Shown piece by piece: positions 15,563 to 23,103 of a stretch of DNA of 43,274 nt. The position numbers and the translations under genes are program-made. The DNA is from Chloroflexota bacterium (GTDB lineage: Bacteria > Chloroflexota > UBA6077 > FW602-bin22 > JAMCWG01). How positions within the stretch are numbered: the stretch's first letter is position 1; each line of letters begins with the position of its first letter. The notes below the pieces were generated by a model that made no database searches, was not told where the DNA came from, and worked only from the letters and a program-made list of their open reading frames with translations. The stretch covers positions 1-43,274 of the forward strand of contig JAMCWG010000103.1 in assembly GCA_023475235.1 (NCBI GenBank). Direction: 5' to 3'.

Positions 15563-15571
15563 ATTATAGCA
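15563..15571 (-). promoter_or_regulatory. extended -10 promoter of rlmN
   Basis: Minus-strand TGC-TATAAT (-10 at 15568-15563), no clear -35. The predicted start lies about 20 nt before ATG 15536. Confidence 0.55.
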
Positions 15572-15711
15572 GACCCCGGAGTGCCAGCCATATGGTGGTC
15601 CGATGGCGACCCGGCAGGCGGGCGGCAGGGCAGCACCGGTGCTGAGCGGTCGCAGCGACCTGTTGGGTTAGCCGCGATGGTATGAGAGGCGAGCGCCAGA
15701 GCCGTCGCCTC

Positions 15712-16918
15712 TCATATCCTGACCCACTTCTGCTGTAGCGCGCAGTAGAGGACTACACCGGCAGCGAAAGCTACCCCCATGTTCACGATGGCGATGCCGC
15801 CCGTCACCAGCATCACGTACACATCTTCCTTCTTGGATCCGATATCCCGCACGATAGCCGCCAGCTCCAGGCCAGTGAAAAACAGGATCACTCCCAGAAT
15901 AGCGTGGGGAATCATGCCGAAGAGCAGGGCCACCGAATCGCTGAGGAAGAGGCCCAGGAAGAGGACGATCACTCCCAGGATCACCAGCGCGCCGCCGGTG
16001 CGGGCACCGAAGCGGACGTGGCCTGCCATGCCACCGGCGCCGTGACACATCGGTATGCCGCCGATGGCGGCGCTGACGAAGTTCATCAGGACCGTGGTCC
16101 AGGGCCACGGTCCTGACCTTCACTTCGTGGTCCGGGAACAGCTCGTTGTTCTCCGCGGCCACCCCCAGGATAGCGTTGCCCAACGTGAGCGGGGCCTGCG
16201 GAATGCCGAGGATAATGCTGCCCCACAGCAGCTCATTCCAGCTCATCTGGCCGAGGGCAAGCTCCGGCAGCCGGAAGCGCAGGGAAATCTGCCCCAATTG
16301 GCCGAAGAGAGTTGGATCGAGGACGAATGAGGAGGCGATGCCCACGACCAGGAGAAGCAGCATCGCCGGCACGCGCTGGCTGGTGAGGAAGACAAAGGTC
16401 AGCACTAGGCCGAGCACGGCCAGCGGTATGTTGCTCCGCATCAGGCCCAGCCCCTCTACGACGAAGGAGATGCCGAGGCCGAGCATGATGCCGCGGATGA
16501 CGGGTTTGCTCGTTATCTTGGCCAGCCACTCGATGGCGCCCGTCAGCCCCATCAGGGTCCAGAAAACGGCGGTGAAGATGCCCGATCCCCAGATCATGCC
16601 GTGGGTGATGCCGGCGGGATTGGCGATGGCCGCCCCGCCGATAGCCTTCATCGGCTGCACGGGCATCGGCGTCTTGAACAGCAGGCCGACATAGATCTTG
16701 AAGAGGCCAAAGGCGAGCAGAATGCCCAGGGGGTCCATCTTGTTGATGGTGATATAGGCTACCACGAAGGGGATGAAGGTCCCCAGGTCACCGAATGCGC
16801 CCGCGAACTCCGTGCGATTGTAGATGTTGCCACCGAAGACCACCTTGTGCAATGCCCTGATGAAGTCGCTGGCGGCTTCCTGCGGCCGCCCTGGTGCAGC
16901 AGGGGTGGCGGTGTCCAT
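15712..16918 (-). pseudogene. MOT1-type molybdate/sulfate transporter, frameshifted
   Basis: A membrane transporter of the MOT1/SulP-related molybdate family. The first frame (16918 down to about 16100) gives NRTEFAGAFGDLGTFIPFVVAY, TPMPVQPMKAIGGAAIA and IPQAPLTLGNAILGVAAENNELFPDHEVKVRTVALDHG. The second frame (16086-15712) continues with MNFVSAAIGGIPMCHGAGGMAGHVRFGARTGG and four more helices. GDLGTF, PVQPMKA, PQ-PLTLGNA and PMCHGAGG are signature motifs. Joined, the two give a full-length protein of about 400 residues. A one-base shift is needed within GGTCCTGATGAAC, where one extra base appears, and this lies in a perfect hairpin at 16088-16114. It follows the PadR-like gene by 5 bp with GAGAGGG inside that gene. 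A sequencing error or a real recent mutation are both possible. Confidence 0.85.
16088..16114. repeat. perfect 10-bp hairpin at the MOT1 frameshift
   Basis: AGGACCGTGG, a 7-nt loop, CCACGGTCCT. The frame change of the transporter gene falls within or at the edge of this structure. Confidence 0.6.
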
Positions 16919-16923
16919 CGAAG

Positions 16924-17394
16924 CTAGCCCTCTCTTTCACCCGCTTCCGGGCCCGTGGCGGGTAGTCGCTGTGCATCGTGCAGTGAAGCCAGTCGCCCTT
17001 TCTCGGCCAGGAACCGATCGATGAGGCTCCGGCCGTGGGCCAGCGCCTGCACCCACCTCTCCAGGTACTGCTGTCCCTTGGGGGTCAATCGGTACCCGCG
17101 CCGGCCGGGGCCAGCCGCGCCGGCTTGCCACTGGGAGGTCACGAGGCCGCGGGCCTCCATTCGGCGCAAGTTCTTGTAAAGTGTGGCGAGGTCGGGCAGC
17201 TCCTGTCCCAGGTCGAAGGCGACGAGCTCGTGGAAGAGATCGTATCCGTGGGATGGGCCGCGGGCCAGGAACAGGAGCACGCAGGCCTGCACAAAGCGCT
17301 CCACCTTGCCGGTGGGGCACACGCAGTTGTCGGCCGCGCTGGCGGCCGTCGCCCCCCCGGGCTCGGCCTCCAGCGGCTCGATTATATCGGACAC
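16924..17394 (-). CDS. PadR-family transcriptional regulator with N-terminal cysteines
   Basis: A 156-residue winged-helix regulator. RFVQACVLLFLARGPSHGYDLFHELVAF...LPDLATLYKNLRRMEARGLVTSQWQ...RGYRLTPKGQQYLERW is the PadR DNA-binding domain, followed by a C-terminal dimerisation helix. It starts at GTG 17394 with AGAGGAGAAGAGCT upstream. Cys24 and Cys26 (NCVCPTGK) plus Cys38 just before the winged helix are unusual in PadR and could bind a metal or cluster or sense redox state. It is the first gene of an operon with the molybdate transporter, so control of molybdate uptake is the obvious inference. A palindrome over its own promoter suggests autoregulation. Confidence 0.85.
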   Translation of the reverse strand: MSDIIEPLEAEPGGATAASAADNCVCPTGKVERFVQACVLLFLARGPSHGYDLFHELVAFDLGQELPDLATLYKNLRRMEARGLVTSQWQAGAAGPGRRGYRLTPKGQQYLERWVQALAHGRSLIDRFLAEKGRLASLHDAQRLPATGPEAGEREG

Positions 17395-17433
17395 AGCTCT
17401 TCTCCTCTCGCCGGTACATGCCGATGGCACATA

Positions 17434-17451
17434 GATGCTGACGGCAGCATC
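17434..17451. promoter_or_regulatory. candidate PadR operator
   Basis: GATGCTG (17434-17440), four bases, CAGCATC (17445-17451): a perfect 7-bp dyad that overlaps the -10 and the predicted start of the padR-MOT1 transcript. Confidence 0.55.
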
Positions 17452-17477
17452 GTACCATAGACGACGCGGACAGTCAA
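17449..17477 (-). promoter_or_regulatory. promoter of padR-MOT1 operon
   Basis: Minus-strand TTGACT (17477-17472), a 17-bp spacer, then TGG-TACGAT (-10 at 17454-17449). Confidence 0.7.
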
Positions 17478-17510
17478 ACGGCGTTTGCTCGTTTACGCGT
17501 CGCTTCGCCC

Positions 17511-17539
17511 TTGACCGGCGGGCCGGGGGTTGCTACACT
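17511..17539 (+). promoter_or_regulatory. promoter of MFS transporter gene
   Basis: TTGACC (17511-17516), a 17-bp spacer, then TGC-TACACT (-10 at 17534-17539). It is divergent from the padR promoter. It rules out the TTG at 17530 as the start of the MFS gene, because that lies upstream of the predicted transcript. Confidence 0.65.
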
Positions 17540-17580
17540 ACCGCACATCACGGGAGGAAGCTATCGACTTAGCAGGGCGC

Positions 17581-18846
17581 GTGCAGTCCAGACTGGCGTT
17601 CGGCGGCAGGGTGTACTACGGCTGGCTGGTCGTCGCGGTTACGTTCCTCACGCTGGTCGTCTCGGCCGGCGTGCGCTCGGCCCCCGGCGTATTGATCGTT
17701 CCCCTCGAGGTCCAGTTCGGCTGGAGCCGGGCGGCCATCTCCTTCGCCGTCTCCATCGGGCTGCTGCTCTATGGCCTCTGCGGCCCGTTCGCCGGGCGAT
17801 TGATGGACCGCTCCGGCCCGCGCCGCCTGATGCTCTTCGGCCTTCTCCTCGCCGGCTCCAGCACGGCCGCCAGCGCCGCCATCAGCGAGCTCTGGCAGCT
17901 CGACCTGCTCTGGGGGCTGGTCAGTGGCATCGGCACCGGCGTGACGGCCTCGGTCCTCGGCGTTGCCGTCGCCACGCGCTGGTTCGTGGCGAGGCGCGGC
18001 CTGGTGATGGGGCTGTTCGGCGCGGCCAGCTCCGCCGGCCAACTGGTGTTCCTGCCGTTCCTGATGTGGCTTGTGGTGTCGGTCGGCTGGCGCGGGGCGG
18101 TGACGGCGCTCGCGGCCGCCGTCCTCCTGGCGCTGCTGCCGGCCCTGCTGCTGATGCGTAACGATCCCTCCGAACTGGGGCTGCGGCCCTACGGCGCGCT
18201 CGCGTCGCCTTCTGCCTCACTTCAAGATCCCGCACGCCTCATCGACGTGACCATGCAAGCCCTCCGCGTCCCGGAGTTCTGGCTGCTGGCGGGCACGTTC
18301 TTCGTGTGCGGCTTCACTGCTGCCGGACTGATCGGCACGCATCTCATCGCCCACTCCATCGACCACGGCGTTCCCGAGATCATGGCCGCCGAGGTGGTGG
18401 CGCTGATGGGCACGATGAACTTCGTCGGCACGCTGGCCTCGGGCTGGCTCACCGACCGCTTCGATCCGCGGAAGCTGCTGGCCTGCTACTACTCGTTCCG
18501 CGGCCTGGCGCTCCTGTTGCTGCCGTTTGTGAGCAACTTTCCGGGCCTGGCCGTATTCGCCGTCATCTTCGGGCTGGACTATATTGCGACTGTTCCGCCA
18601 ACCGCCACACTCGCCGCCGAGATCTTCGGGCGCCGCCGGGTGGGCACGGTTTTCGGCTGGGTGTTCTTCTCCCATCAGGTGGGCGCGGCCTCGGCGGCAT
18701 ACCTGGGCGGTCTGGCGCGCGCCACGGTGGGCGACTACACGATGGCTTTCTTGATGGGAGGCGCGCTGGCGCTAATGGCGGGGATGCTGGCGCTGCGTAT
18801 CAAGGAAGTGCGTATCAAGGAAGTCGGGTCGTCCCAACATCACTAG
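17581..18846 (+). CDS. MFS transporter (monocarboxylate/oxalate-formate antiporter-like)
   Basis: A 12-helix major facilitator of about 421 residues from GTG 17581. YYGWLVVAVTFLTLVVSAGVRSAPGVLIVPLEVQFGWSRAAISFAVSI is the opening typical of the monocarboxylate and oxalate:formate antiporter branch, and GRLMDRSGPRRLM is the MFS loop 2-3 motif. The second half has WLTDRFDPRKLL and ends with MLALRIKE. The start is uncertain: GGGAGGAA at 17552-17559 has no standard start codon at the usual spacing, only ATC 17563, and GTG 17581 has just a weak AGGG. The last residues contain a duplicated RIKEV (GTGCGTATCAAGGAAGT nearly twice). The substrate is unknown. Confidence 0.85.
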   Translation: MQSRLAFGGRVYYGWLVVAVTFLTLVVSAGVRSAPGVLIVPLEVQFGWSRAAISFAVSIGLLLYGLCGPFAGRLMDRSGPRRLMLFGLLLAGSSTAASAAISELWQLDLLWGLVSGIGTGVTASVLGVAVATRWFVARRGLVMGLFGAASSAGQLVFLPFLMWLVVSVGWRGAVTALAAAVLLALLPALLLMRNDPSELGLRPYGALASPSASLQDPARLIDVTMQALRVPEFWLLAGTFFVCGFTAAGLIGTHLIAHSIDHGVPEIMAAEVVALMGTMNFVGTLASGWLTDRFDPRKLLACYYSFRGLALLLLPFVSNFPGLAVFAVIFGLDYIATVPPTATLAAEIFGRRRVGTVFGWVFFSHQVGAASAAYLGGLARATVGDYTMAFLMGGALALMAGMLALRIKEVRIKEVGSSQHH

Positions 18847-18910
18847 CGCCTGTCAGGGTCTCTCCCCTGTGTTGCGTCCTTGAGTGCTTTGGGTCCGACA
18901 ACCGCAGGGG

Positions 18911-18958
18911 CACCGAGACACAGAGTCCTCTAGTTGTTGTGCTCTCTGTGTCTCAGTG
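18911..18958. repeat. 15-bp inverted repeat, CTCTGTGTCTC type
   Basis: CACCGAGACACAGAG (18911-18925) and CTCTGTGTCTCAGTG (18944-18958), one mismatch, 18-nt loop. This is a common intergenic repeat type in environmental genomes and could serve as the MFS transcript terminator. Apart from it and the remnant at 19152-19283, 18847-19296 holds nothing I can assign. Confidence 0.5.
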
Positions 18959-19151
18959 GTGAGACCTATTCACCGTCGACCCGCTATTACTTTGGACAAC
19001 GAAAAGACTTGTCCATTGCCGGAAACGGGCGACCACGGCTGGATGAAAATCTATTTTCAGAGCACCCTGGTACCTTGCGCTAGGGCCTATGCCCAGAAGC
19101 AGTCATGGTGTATCATTTAATCCTGGTGCTTACGGGCAAATGGAGGCGGGA

Positions 19152-19283
19152 ATGATGCACGTTGCGGGCGCTCGGATGTTGTTCAAGGGACCGGGGCTGC
19201 AGGTGAACGGCCTTCAGGCCGCACCGAATGGCCGGTGGGTCTGCGACCAGATGGATAACAATATCTACTTACCGAGAGCCTAG
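19152..19283 (+). pseudogene. N-terminal remnant of a beta-propeller protein
   Basis: A 43-residue frame starting after GGAGGCGGGA: MMHVAGARMLFKGPGLQVNGLQAAPNGRWVCDQMDNNIYL. The VNGLQAAP-G-WVCDQ-DN-IY pattern is the first blade of propeller (YncE/lactonase-like) proteins in which a hydrophobic strand is followed by W-CDQ and a turn. The frame stops at once (PRA), so the remaining 200 or more residues are gone. It ends 13 bp before the PHP gene. Confidence 0.45.
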
Positions 19284-19296
19284 AAAGACAGATAGC

Positions 19297-19956
19297 TTGA
19301 CCTCGAAACACATCCTGGCTGATTTGCACTGCCACACGCACTGCTCTCCCGACTGCGATATGACGCCTCAGCGGCTGGTCGCAGCGGCCCTGCGGCGCGG
19401 CCTCGAGTGCATCGCCGTCACCGACCACAATACGATGGCCAACGTGCGCGAGGTACAGGCCCTCGCGCCGTTCAAGGTGATTCCCGGTGAAGAGATAAAG
19501 ACGCCCTACGGAGAGATCATCGGCCTCTTTCTGCGAGACGAGATTCCAGCCGGCCTGTCACCGCAGGAGACGTGCGACCGCATCCGCGAGCAGGGGGGGC
19601 TGGTGGTGGTCCCCCACCCCTTCGACCTCGTACGCTCGTCGCACCTGGGGAAGCCGTTCCTGGAGTCGATCCTGCCCAGCGTGGACGCGCTGGAGGTGAA
19701 GAACGCCCGCGTGGTGTTCTGGTGGCACAACGCCCGGGCGAAGGCCTGCGCCCAGCGGCACGGCCTGCCGATGACGGCGGGAAGCGACTGCCATATGCCT
19801 ATCGAGGTGGGACAGGTGCGGGTGGAGATGCCCCCCTTCCACGGGGTGGAGGACTTCCTGGACTGCCTGCGCCAGGGGCGCATCCTCGGCCGGGCCTCTT
19901 CGCCGTTCGTGCACCTGTACACCGGCTGGGTCAAGCAGGCCAAGCGAAGGCGCTAG
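19297..19956 (+). CDS. PHP-domain metal-dependent phosphoesterase
   Basis: A cytoplasmic PHP-fold hydrolase of 219 residues. Metal ligands are visible in order: DLHCHTHCSPDCDMTP, AVTDHNTM, PGEEIKT, VVPHPFD and TAGSDCHMP. This is the stand-alone PHP class (YciV/TrpH-like or predicted nucleotide 3',5'-phosphatase), shorter than histidinol phosphatase. The start is uncertain: TTG 19297 lies just before the first strand (TSKHILADLHCH), while ATG 19228 would add 23 unlike residues that overlap the propeller remnant. It is convergent with trpS, 38 bp apart. Confidence 0.82.
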   Translation: MTSKHILADLHCHTHCSPDCDMTPQRLVAAALRRGLECIAVTDHNTMANVREVQALAPFKVIPGEEIKTPYGEIIGLFLRDEIPAGLSPQETCDRIREQGGLVVVPHPFDLVRSSHLGKPFLESILPSVDALEVKNARVVFWWHNARAKACAQRHGLPMTAGSDCHMPIEVGQVRVEMPPFHGVEDFLDCLRQGRILGRASSPFVHLYTGWVKQAKRRR

Positions 19957-19994
19957 ATGCCGTCTTGCCGGCGTTGGGGCGCTTCGGCCGGCAG

Positions 19995-20987
19995 CTAGGC
20001 CAGCACCCGGCTGACCGGCAGCCCGACCGCCCGCTTTATCTCCTCCAGATTGGGGTAGGCGATGGCCGCGGCCCGCTTCGCCCCGTCGGCCAGCACGTCC
20101 CACACATAATCAGGATCGGCCTCGAACCGGGCCCGCCGCTCCCTGAACGGGGCGAGCCAGGCGTTCAGGCTGGCGGCCAGACGGCGCTTGCACTCGACGC
20201 AGCCCAGGGCCGCGGCCCGGCAATCGGCGGCGATGGCCTCCGCCTCATCCGGGCTGAACTGCTTGTGCAGGGAGAAGACGTTGCATACCTCGGGGTGCCC
20301 CGGATCGCGGCGGTAGACGCGCGACACGTCTGTCACCATCTGCATCACCCGCTTCGACGTGGTCTCCGGGTCGGCGGCCAGCTCGATGTGATTGTCCAGG
20401 CTCTTGCTCATCTTCTGTACGCCGTCGAGGCCCAGGACGCGGGGGAACTCGGTCAGCTTGGCCTGCGGCTCGACCAGCACCGGCCCGAAGCGATTGTTGA
20501 AGCGGCGGACGACCTCGCGCGCCAGCTCCAGATGGGGAAGCTGGTCCTCGCCCACCGGCACGGTGTCGGCCTTGTAAAGGGTGATGTCGGCCGTCATAAG
20601 GACAGGATACCCGAGAAGCAGGTAGTTCACGTTCTCCGGCTGCTGCTGCACCTTCTCCTTGAAGGTAGTCACCCTGGTCAGCCAGGACATCGGTGTCATC
20701 ATCGACAGGATGACGTGAAGCTCGCTGACGGCCGGGACGTGGGACTGCACGAAGATGATGCTGCGCTTGGGGTCCATGCCGGCGGCCAGCCAGTCGAGCA
20801 CCATGTCGAAGGTGTTCTGGACAAGCAGCTCGGTGCCGGTCAGCGTGGTGAGCGCGTGGAGGTCCACCACGCAGTATATCGTCTCGTAGCCCTCCTGGAG
20901 GGCCACGTAGTTCTGGACTGCTCCCAGATAGTTGCCCAGGTGCTGCCGGCCGGTGGGCCGGGCCCCGGAAAAAACGCGTCCTTTCAT
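19995..20987 (-). CDS. trpS: tryptophanyl-tRNA synthetase
   Basis: A class I aminoacyl-tRNA synthetase charging tRNA-Trp. The 330-residue protein has the TrpRS opening VFSGARPTGRQHLGNYLGAVQNYVALQ (HIGH-like HLGN), YCVVDLHALTT, the tryptophan-pocket segment LGYPVLMTADITLYKADTVPVGEDQ, and KMSKS exactly as QKMSKSLDN. Length is normal. AGGAGAACC precedes ATG 20987. Nothing unusual is seen. Confidence 0.96.
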   Translation of the reverse strand: MKGRVFSGARPTGRQHLGNYLGAVQNYVALQEGYETIYCVVDLHALTTLTGTELLVQNTFDMVLDWLAAGMDPKRSIIFVQSHVPAVSELHVILSMMTPMSWLTRVTTFKEKVQQQPENVNYLLLGYPVLMTADITLYKADTVPVGEDQLPHLELAREVVRRFNNRFGPVLVEPQAKLTEFPRVLGLDGVQKMSKSLDNHIELAADPETTSKRVMQMVTDVSRVYRRDPGHPEVCNVFSLHKQFSPDEAEAIAADCRAAALGCVECKRRLAASLNAWLAPFRERRARFEADPDYVWDVLADGAKRAAAIAYPNLEEIKRAVGLPVSRVLA

Positions 20988-21032
20988 TGGTTCTCCTGTT
21001 TACTGCATCTATCGTTCATAAAGAGAATGCGC

Positions 21033-22187
21033 CTAGGCTTTCTCCATATAGACTATTCTCTCGTACTTGGTGGTCTTCGTCGCGCGTCTTGATCGCCGTA
21101 TGTCCGGCACTTCGTCGGTCCAGATGCCCTTTGTCTGTAGTTGACCACCCGTGGCCTCCAACGCAAGTTCAGAGATTATCTCTGCGGTGGGCCTGCTCTT
21201 GCCGTTTCGCTCCACATCTCCCAACACGAGCACGCAACGGCCACCCCTTTTCAAGACCCTGAACATCTCCGAAAGACAGGCGTTCATCTGAGGCAAATAC
21301 ACTGAGTCGTTCGCCGTCAAGGCGCGATCCAACTCCTTCCAGCTAGATACGCCGAGAAACCATAGGCGCAAGCGGTTGTCCCGTGCATAGTCCAAAGCCC
21401 CGAAGTACGGAGGACTAGAAATAACCGCATCAATTGATTCACTCTCAAGTGGCAGGCTCATTGCATTCCGCTGAAAAACCTGCCACCGGACAGTGTTCAT
21501 TGTGTCACTGAACAAGCTGCGACGATAAGCCCTGGCCACTTTCGCTAGAAGCCGTGACCGTAGGTCACGGTAAGCGTACATCGCGGGGAATTGCTCTGGC
21601 GGATACTTTCTGGTTCTTAGGTAGGGCGTTAAGTGGCTCGCAGGATACGACAGGAAGCCGGGCCGCACGTGATGCAGTATCCCAAGCAAGCACGCTAAAA
21701 GAAAATCGTCTTCCCATTCCTTAAGGATCTCAACGGCCGCAAGAATCTCCGACAAGGTGTTGGGATGGAAGAAGCGCCGTACCCAGTCCGGTACAATCGT
21801 CAAATCCATATATTTGGACCGCGCCTCTGCCTCCCCTGACAGCATTGTGGCGCGTCTTAGGGCCTCAGCTTTGCTCCTAGGAGCAGAGAGTTTTCCGCGT
21901 GTCACGACATAGGCATAAGGGCTTAGATCGTTGGCTACGGCGTGTCGGCCCGTAAGAATGCATTCTAATGGCACCACACCGGAACCACAGAACGGATCAA
22001 GGACTGTATCTCCCGGCTTTGTGTACTTACAGATGAGGACACGCACCATGCCGCTCTTGAGCTTCCCAACGTACGGTGCAAGTTGATGAAGAGAGCTCTC
22101 TTTGCCGTTGAACGAGCCCGCCCAAAGCTGGGGATCGAGTTCATTGTTATCATCATTGCTCAGTGACCCAAGTAGTGTAGTTTGCAT
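21033..22187 (-). CDS. DNA methyltransferase of a type II restriction-modification system
   Basis: A 384-residue SAM-dependent amino-methyltransferase. Motif I is DPFCGSGVVPLE (SAM binding, about residues 62-75) and motif IV is SSPPYF (about 265), with a central segment that may hold target recognition. SPPY rather than DPPY favours N4-cytosine methylation, although N6-adenine cannot be excluded. Motif I before motif IV, with about 190 residues between them, is not the beta-class order. It begins 6 bp after the predicted endonuclease gene, with GAGATAGG upstream. Composition is clearly less GC-rich than the flanking trpS and argS, suggesting transfer. Confidence 0.85.
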   Translation of the reverse strand: MQTTLLGSLSNDDNNELDPQLWAGSFNGKESSLHQLAPYVGKLKSGMVRVLICKYTKPGDTVLDPFCGSGVVPLECILTGRHAVANDLSPYAYVVTRGKLSAPRSKAEALRRATMLSGEAEARSKYMDLTIVPDWVRRFFHPNTLSEILAAVEILKEWEDDFLLACLLGILHHVRPGFLSYPASHLTPYLRTRKYPPEQFPAMYAYRDLRSRLLAKVARAYRRSLFSDTMNTVRWQVFQRNAMSLPLESESIDAVISSPPYFGALDYARDNRLRLWFLGVSSWKELDRALTANDSVYLPQMNACLSEMFRVLKRGGRCVLVLGDVERNGKSRPTAEIISELALEATGGQLQTKGIWTDEVPDIRRSRRATKTTKYERIVYMEKA

Positions 22188-22193
22188 CGTTGC

Positions 22194-23051
22194 CTATCTC
22201 GCGGACCTTCTGCTTTCCACTAACTGCCCTTTGTGGTAAACGCTGATTTCCCGTACCAGCCGTCGTCTTGCATCACGAGTCAGTCCGATGGACACTTGCC
22301 ATAGATGATCTTCGAATTCGTCCGGGGCGACACCGTAGGCTTTAAGAATTCTGGTCGGCAGCAGTACTGTGTCCATAGTGTGAAATGGTGGCTTGGGATC
22401 GTTTTCGGTTGGGAGACGTTGAGGCATCAGAAAGACGTCTGGTGCAGCGCCCAATTCCGCTGATCGCGTCCGCTGGCATTTTGGACACGGGCGAACGGCA
22501 GTGTTGCACAGGGCATCTCGAAAGAACACCATATCAACATGCTTACCACGCTTGACCATTTCGCTGGCAACGCGGTTGAAGATTATCGAGCTGACACCGT
22601 AGGAAGGCTCGTTCACAATTGCACCGTCCAGATGACACCAGAGCGCAAACTCGCTTGCCCAGAGAGGGCGTTGAGAGATGTTGATACTGTTTCCCTCCCC
22701 GCCTTTTACTTCGATAGCGGCCATTTCCCTTGGGGAACCGGTGAGCGAAACCTCGAAGTCAAACCTCTGCCGGCTGCTGGTTGGCTGGAAATCGGCAATC
22801 GCGCCTGTCCCCTTGGCGACTTCCAACGCCTGTTGAACTAACCCTTGTCGCTTGGTCATGGCGGAAGCAATGTAGCTTCCTCGGATGCTCTCGATTGCCG
22901 AGCGAAAGACTAGCTTCGGGTGATAGTCCTCCGGCACCAAACCGTGCATCCTCAATACGTCTGGGTGGCGCTTGTCTAGTTGCTGTAGCATTTCGATGGC
23001 TGGAGCGACCTGCGCTGCTGCAGCCGGATCGTGCGTGCACGGTAGAAGCAT
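22194..23051 (-). CDS. predicted restriction endonuclease, PD-(D/E)XK type
   Basis: A 285-residue protein with a nuclease-like core: RFDFEVSLTG (Asp) then MAAIEVKGGEGNS (Glu-X-Lys), preceded by a helical region (TKRQGLVQQALEVAKGTGAIADFQP). A CPKC knuckle (RPCPKCQRTR) lies in the C-terminal half, with an incomplete zinc-site look. I do not recognise a named enzyme. Its tight coupling with the methyltransferase gene is the main evidence for a restriction role. The start at ATG 23051 is weak, because GGGGAGG lies about 13 nt upstream; a later start is possible. The recognition sequence cannot be predicted. Confidence 0.65.
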   Translation of the reverse strand: MLLPCTHDPAAAAQVAPAIEMLQQLDKRHPDVLRMHGLVPEDYHPKLVFRSAIESIRGSYIASAMTKRQGLVQQALEVAKGTGAIADFQPTSSRQRFDFEVSLTGSPREMAAIEVKGGEGNSINISQRPLWASEFALWCHLDGAIVNEPSYGVSSIIFNRVASEMVKRGKHVDMVFFRDALCNTAVRPCPKCQRTRSAELGAAPDVFLMPQRLPTENDPKPPFHTMDTVLLPTRILKAYGVAPDEFEDHLWQVSIGLTRDARRRLVREISVYHKGQLVESRRSAR

Positions 23052-23103
23052 ACTGGACAGCTAGCCTCCCCTTGTCACTAACAACAGATCGCTTATGTTC
23101 ATT

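Noticed and set aside
19572-21092. 506-codon plus-strand open frame opposite trpS
   Set aside because: It is antisense to an unmistakable synthetase gene; the translation is low-complexity Arg/Gly/Pro/His typical of GC-rich shadow frames.
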